64,000 bases of DNA from Caldicellulosiruptor changbaiensis. GTDB taxonomy: Bacteria > Bacillota > Thermoanaerobacteria > Caldicellulosiruptorales > Caldicellulosiruptoraceae. Below are positions 62,987 to 64,000 of this stretch, piece by piece. The notes beneath the pieces were generated by a model. It ran no database searches. It was not told the DNA's origin and saw only the letters and a program-made list of their open reading frames with translations. Both the position numbers and the translations under genes were made by a program. The number at the start of each line of letters is the position of its first letter. Positions within the stretch are counted from its first letter, which is position 1. The stretch is from positions 577,001-641,000 of the forward strand of contig NZ_CP034791.1 of NCBI RefSeq assembly GCF_003999255.1. The letters are read 5' to 3'.

Positions 62987-63160
62987 ATGATTATTACTTA
63001 TAAGGGTAAAATGCCAAGGATTGTACAAAACTGCTACATTGCACCAAACGCAACTATCCCTCCAAATACACTTGTATTTGGGAGACCTGCAAAGGTTATA
63101 AGGGAGCTGACACAACAGGAGATAGAACGAATAAGGATTTTATGCAAAAGAGTACATTGA
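62987..63160 (+). pseudogene. Gamma-carbonic-anhydrase-like gene with internal deletion
   Basis: 57 codons that join the first strand of a left-handed beta-helix (gamma-CA) protein, MPRIVQNCYIAPNATI, directly to its C-terminal helix, PPNTLVFGRPAKVIREL. The roughly 110 central residues with the hexapeptide repeats and three zinc histidines are missing. Starts at the base after the maturase stop. No function expected. Deletion looks in frame, so it reads through without a stop. Confidence 0.75.
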
Positions 63161-63309
63161 ACTTAGCAATGATTATAAAAGTATTTGCAAGTGAGAAATT
63201 TAATTTGTTGACTTTGGACTAATTTGAGGATTATAATACTAAAGAGCAAGAAATAAAAAATATTTACAAACTCTTTCAACAAGTTGAAAAAAGAAAGGAG
63301 AAGGGCTTT

Positions 63310-64000
63310 ATGCAAAATAAAAGTTTAGCACAGTTTTTGATAGGATGTTTAGTTATAGCTTTTGCATTTTACATAGTCTTTTTTGGACTCAATATTGGCA
63401 CGGCAAGCATACCATCAGTGAAAGATGTCATAAGATATGGGCTTGATTTGAAAGGCGGCGTGTACATTGTATATGAAGCTGCGAAGAAAAACCCAACAAA
63501 AAGAGAGATGGAATCAGCTGTCCAACTTATCAGAACAAGACTTGATATGAGAAACTTTTATGATGCAACTGCAACATTACAGGGTTCAAAGAGGATTAGA
63601 GTTGAAATTCCAGGTGTAAAAGACCCCGATGAGGCTATTCAGTATATTGGAAGAACAGCCTTAATTGAGTTTAAAGGCCCATCAGGAGATTTGATAGTAT
63701 CAGGAAGAAATGTAGTTGATGCGTATGCACAGCAGACAACATCTGGATATGTTGTTGCACTAAAATTTGACAAAGAAGGTGCAAAGAAGTTTGCAGAAGC
63801 TACAAGAAAGTATTTAAGACAAAATATTGGAATTTATCTTGATGGAAAGCTCATTTCAAACCCTGTTGTACGAGCTGAAATTGACAACGGCGAAGCTGTG
63901 ATTGAAGGTATGAAAGACTTGGAAGAGGCAAAAACACTTGCACAGCAAATTAAAGCAGGTGCACTGCCATTTGCTTTAAATGTTATAGAAAGCAGGGCGA
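63310..64000 (+). CDS. secD: Protein-export membrane protein SecD (N-terminal part)
   Basis: The window ends inside this gene; 230 codons are visible. An N-terminal membrane helix (FLIGCLVIAFAFYIVFFGLNI) is followed by the SecD first periplasmic domain, GLDLKGGVYIVYEA, IRTRLDMRN, IEFKGPSGDLIVSG and GALPFALNVIESR, ending just before the membrane bundle. SecDF uses ion gradients to pull exported proteins across the membrane. ATG follows AAAGGAGAAGGG. Frame stays open to the end. Confidence 0.93.
   Translation, partial: MQNKSLAQFLIGCLVIAFAFYIVFFGLNIGTASIPSVKDVIRYGLDLKGGVYIVYEAAKKNPTKREMESAVQLIRTRLDMRNFYDATATLQGSKRIRVEIPGVKDPDEAIQYIGRTALIEFKGPSGDLIVSGRNVVDAYAQQTTSGYVVALKFDKEGAKKFAEATRKYLRQNIGIYLDGKLISNPVVRAEIDNGEAVIEGMKDLEEAKTLAQQIKAGALPFALNVIESRA

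Overview
The window is AT-rich, densely coded DNA from a low-GC Gram-positive anaerobe. The rapZ-yvcK-whiA-crh block, hprK, cdaA-cdaR, the SCIFF peptide with its maturase, and frequent TTG/GTG starts behind strong Shine-Dalgarno sites all point to the Firmicutes, class Clostridia. The overall protein flavour suggests a thermophile of the Caldicellulosiruptor type; that genus-level guess is inference from memory of the families, not a database match. No rRNA, tRNA or CRISPR array was seen.

Layout. 1-4.7 kb: an M23-like protein coupled to a membrane protein, an amidohydrolase, a metallo-beta-lactamase-fold protein, a YefM/YoeB-type toxin-antitoxin pair whose toxin is frameshifted, and a short-chain dehydrogenase. 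4.7-11.5 kb: branched-chain amino acid block ilvB-ilvN-ilvC-leuA, then cimA behind its own promoter, an isoleucine-rich leader peptide and an intrinsic terminator. 11.7-23 kb: accessory stretch with an insertion-sequence relic, one intact IS copy that splits a peptidase gene, secreted or cell-wall proteins, IS30 and IS256 remnants, a BlaI regulator with a stump of BlaR1, a TIM-barrel sugar isomerase-like protein and an esterase on the minus strand, and a decayed transporter. 23-33 kb: DUF1634/TSUP exporter, murB-rapZ-yvcK-whiA-crh, and two homocysteine methyltransferase genes, the second fused to methylenetetrahydrofolate reductase. 33-37 kb: an IS110-family element with a long, structured-looking 3' non-coding end, inserted into a TOPRIM-type gene partnered with an AAA ATPase (defence-like pair). 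37-43 kb: AddB-like and AddA-like recombination nuclease-helicase genes and a radical SAM activase. 43-49 kb: an MFS transporter split by an IS copy, then a LacI regulator and its probable targets (oxidoreductase and sugar-phosphate isomerase-like protein). 49-61 kb: AmmeMemoRadiSam genes, cdaA-cdaR, uvrC, hprK, a Uma2-family gene split by a third IS copy, a bifunctional phosphoglucose/phosphomannose isomerase, a PHP-domain protein and class II fructose-bisphosphate aldolase. 61-64 kb: SCIFF peptide, SCIFF maturase, an internally deleted gamma-carbonic-anhydrase-like gene, and the start of secD.

How they connect. The ilv-leu-cim block makes isoleucine from pyruvate and acetyl-CoA by the citramalate route, and valine and leucine; the leader before cimA looks like an isoleucine-sensing attenuator. 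HprK and a Crh-like protein that keeps Ser46 but lacks the PTS histidine form a signalling pair. Three copies of one IS (two encoding identical transposases) with target duplications have each broken a gene, so this genome is being actively reshaped by transposition.
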